Shown here in pieces: positions 9,971-10,051 of a stretch of 10,051 bases of DNA. A program made the position numbers and the translations under genes. Position 1 is the first letter of the stretch. The number at the start of each line of letters is the position of its first letter. The stretch covers positions 217,431 through 227,481 of the forward strand of contig MU646874.1 of NCBI GenBank assembly GCA_026770585.1, in the 5' to 3' direction. Under the pieces are notes generated by a model. It did no database searches. It was given only the letters and a program-made list of their open reading frames with translations, and was not told the DNA's origin. This DNA comes from Baffinella frigidus. Lineage: Eukaryota > Cryptophyceae > Cryptomonadales > Baffinellaceae.

Positions 9971-10051
9971 GTACAAGATCTTCGACAAGGGCGGGGCAGG
10001 CAAACCCAAAACCCAAAACCCCAAACCCCAAACCCCAAACCCCAAACCCCA
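9971..10051. repeat. CCCCAAA heptamer array at the window end
   Basis: After a short coding-like stretch (PSYKIFDKGGAGK, from 9966) the sequence becomes CCCAAAA and then a run of perfect CCCCAAA heptamers continuing beyond the window. Confidence 0.88.

Noticed and set aside
1-10051. rRNA, tRNA or conserved structural RNA genes
   Set aside because: No A/B-box-bearing cloverleaf or rRNA core motif was recognised by eye; a covariance-model search would be needed for a firm negative.

Overview
This window looks like a nuclear subtelomere, or an interstitial block of telomere-derived DNA, from a eukaryote. Nearly everything between the short unique islands is degenerate 7-bp telomere-like repeat: CCCTAAA, CCCTACA, CCCTGAA, CCCCAAA, and TTTAGGG on the other strand. 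That is closest to the plant-type TTTAGGG telomere, which also occurs in many algae, alveolates, cryptophytes and some stramenopiles. The sequence alone does not name the species. I find no intact, recognisable gene, and no rRNA, tRNA, CRISPR array or bacterial operon. The longest open frames (109 to 163 codons) are patchworks of repeats.

Layout. 1-370: telomere-like array with a 47-bp higher-order repeat. 371-660: AT-rich unique spacer. 661-1350: tandem pieces of two coding-like repeat families (F1, F2), the last F1 copy split by a 166-bp foldback element. 1351-3010: degenerate telomeric DNA with a pure pyrimidine tract, two other foldbacks, three copies of family F5 and head-to-head telomeric inversions. 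3015-4975: family F3-F4 (CPxCG motif followed by HLEMLAFVDV) in several copies, inside a duplicated module that carries CCCTGAA arrays and strand-switch junctions. 4972-5548: two F2 copies and small hairpins. 5556-6501: 32-bp tandem arrays, one split by a foldback with a TA target duplication. 6502-7390: the largest telomere-like array, passing into CCCGGAT/CCCGAAA heptamers. 7391-8640: 17-bp tandem repeat, families F6 and F7 (F7 holds heat-shock-element-like arrays), a second TA foldback and several hairpins. 8641-10051: two more F2 copies, more inverted repeats, an inverted F7 copy and a closing CCCCAAA array.

Two observations link the window together. First, several dispersed repeat families (F1, F2, F4, F6, F7) keep one reading frame between copies, and in most pairs the differences fall mainly on third codon positions or are synonymous. 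This suggests they descend from protein-coding exons that were copied into the subtelomere and have since decayed. Second, several foldback (MITE-like) elements have visible target-site duplications, and their uninterrupted empty sites are present elsewhere in the same window. In the clearest case (3015-3414) one F3-F4 copy is split by two different elements. Removing each element with one copy of its duplication brings three frames back into one. What the ancestral proteins did is not recognisable to me.
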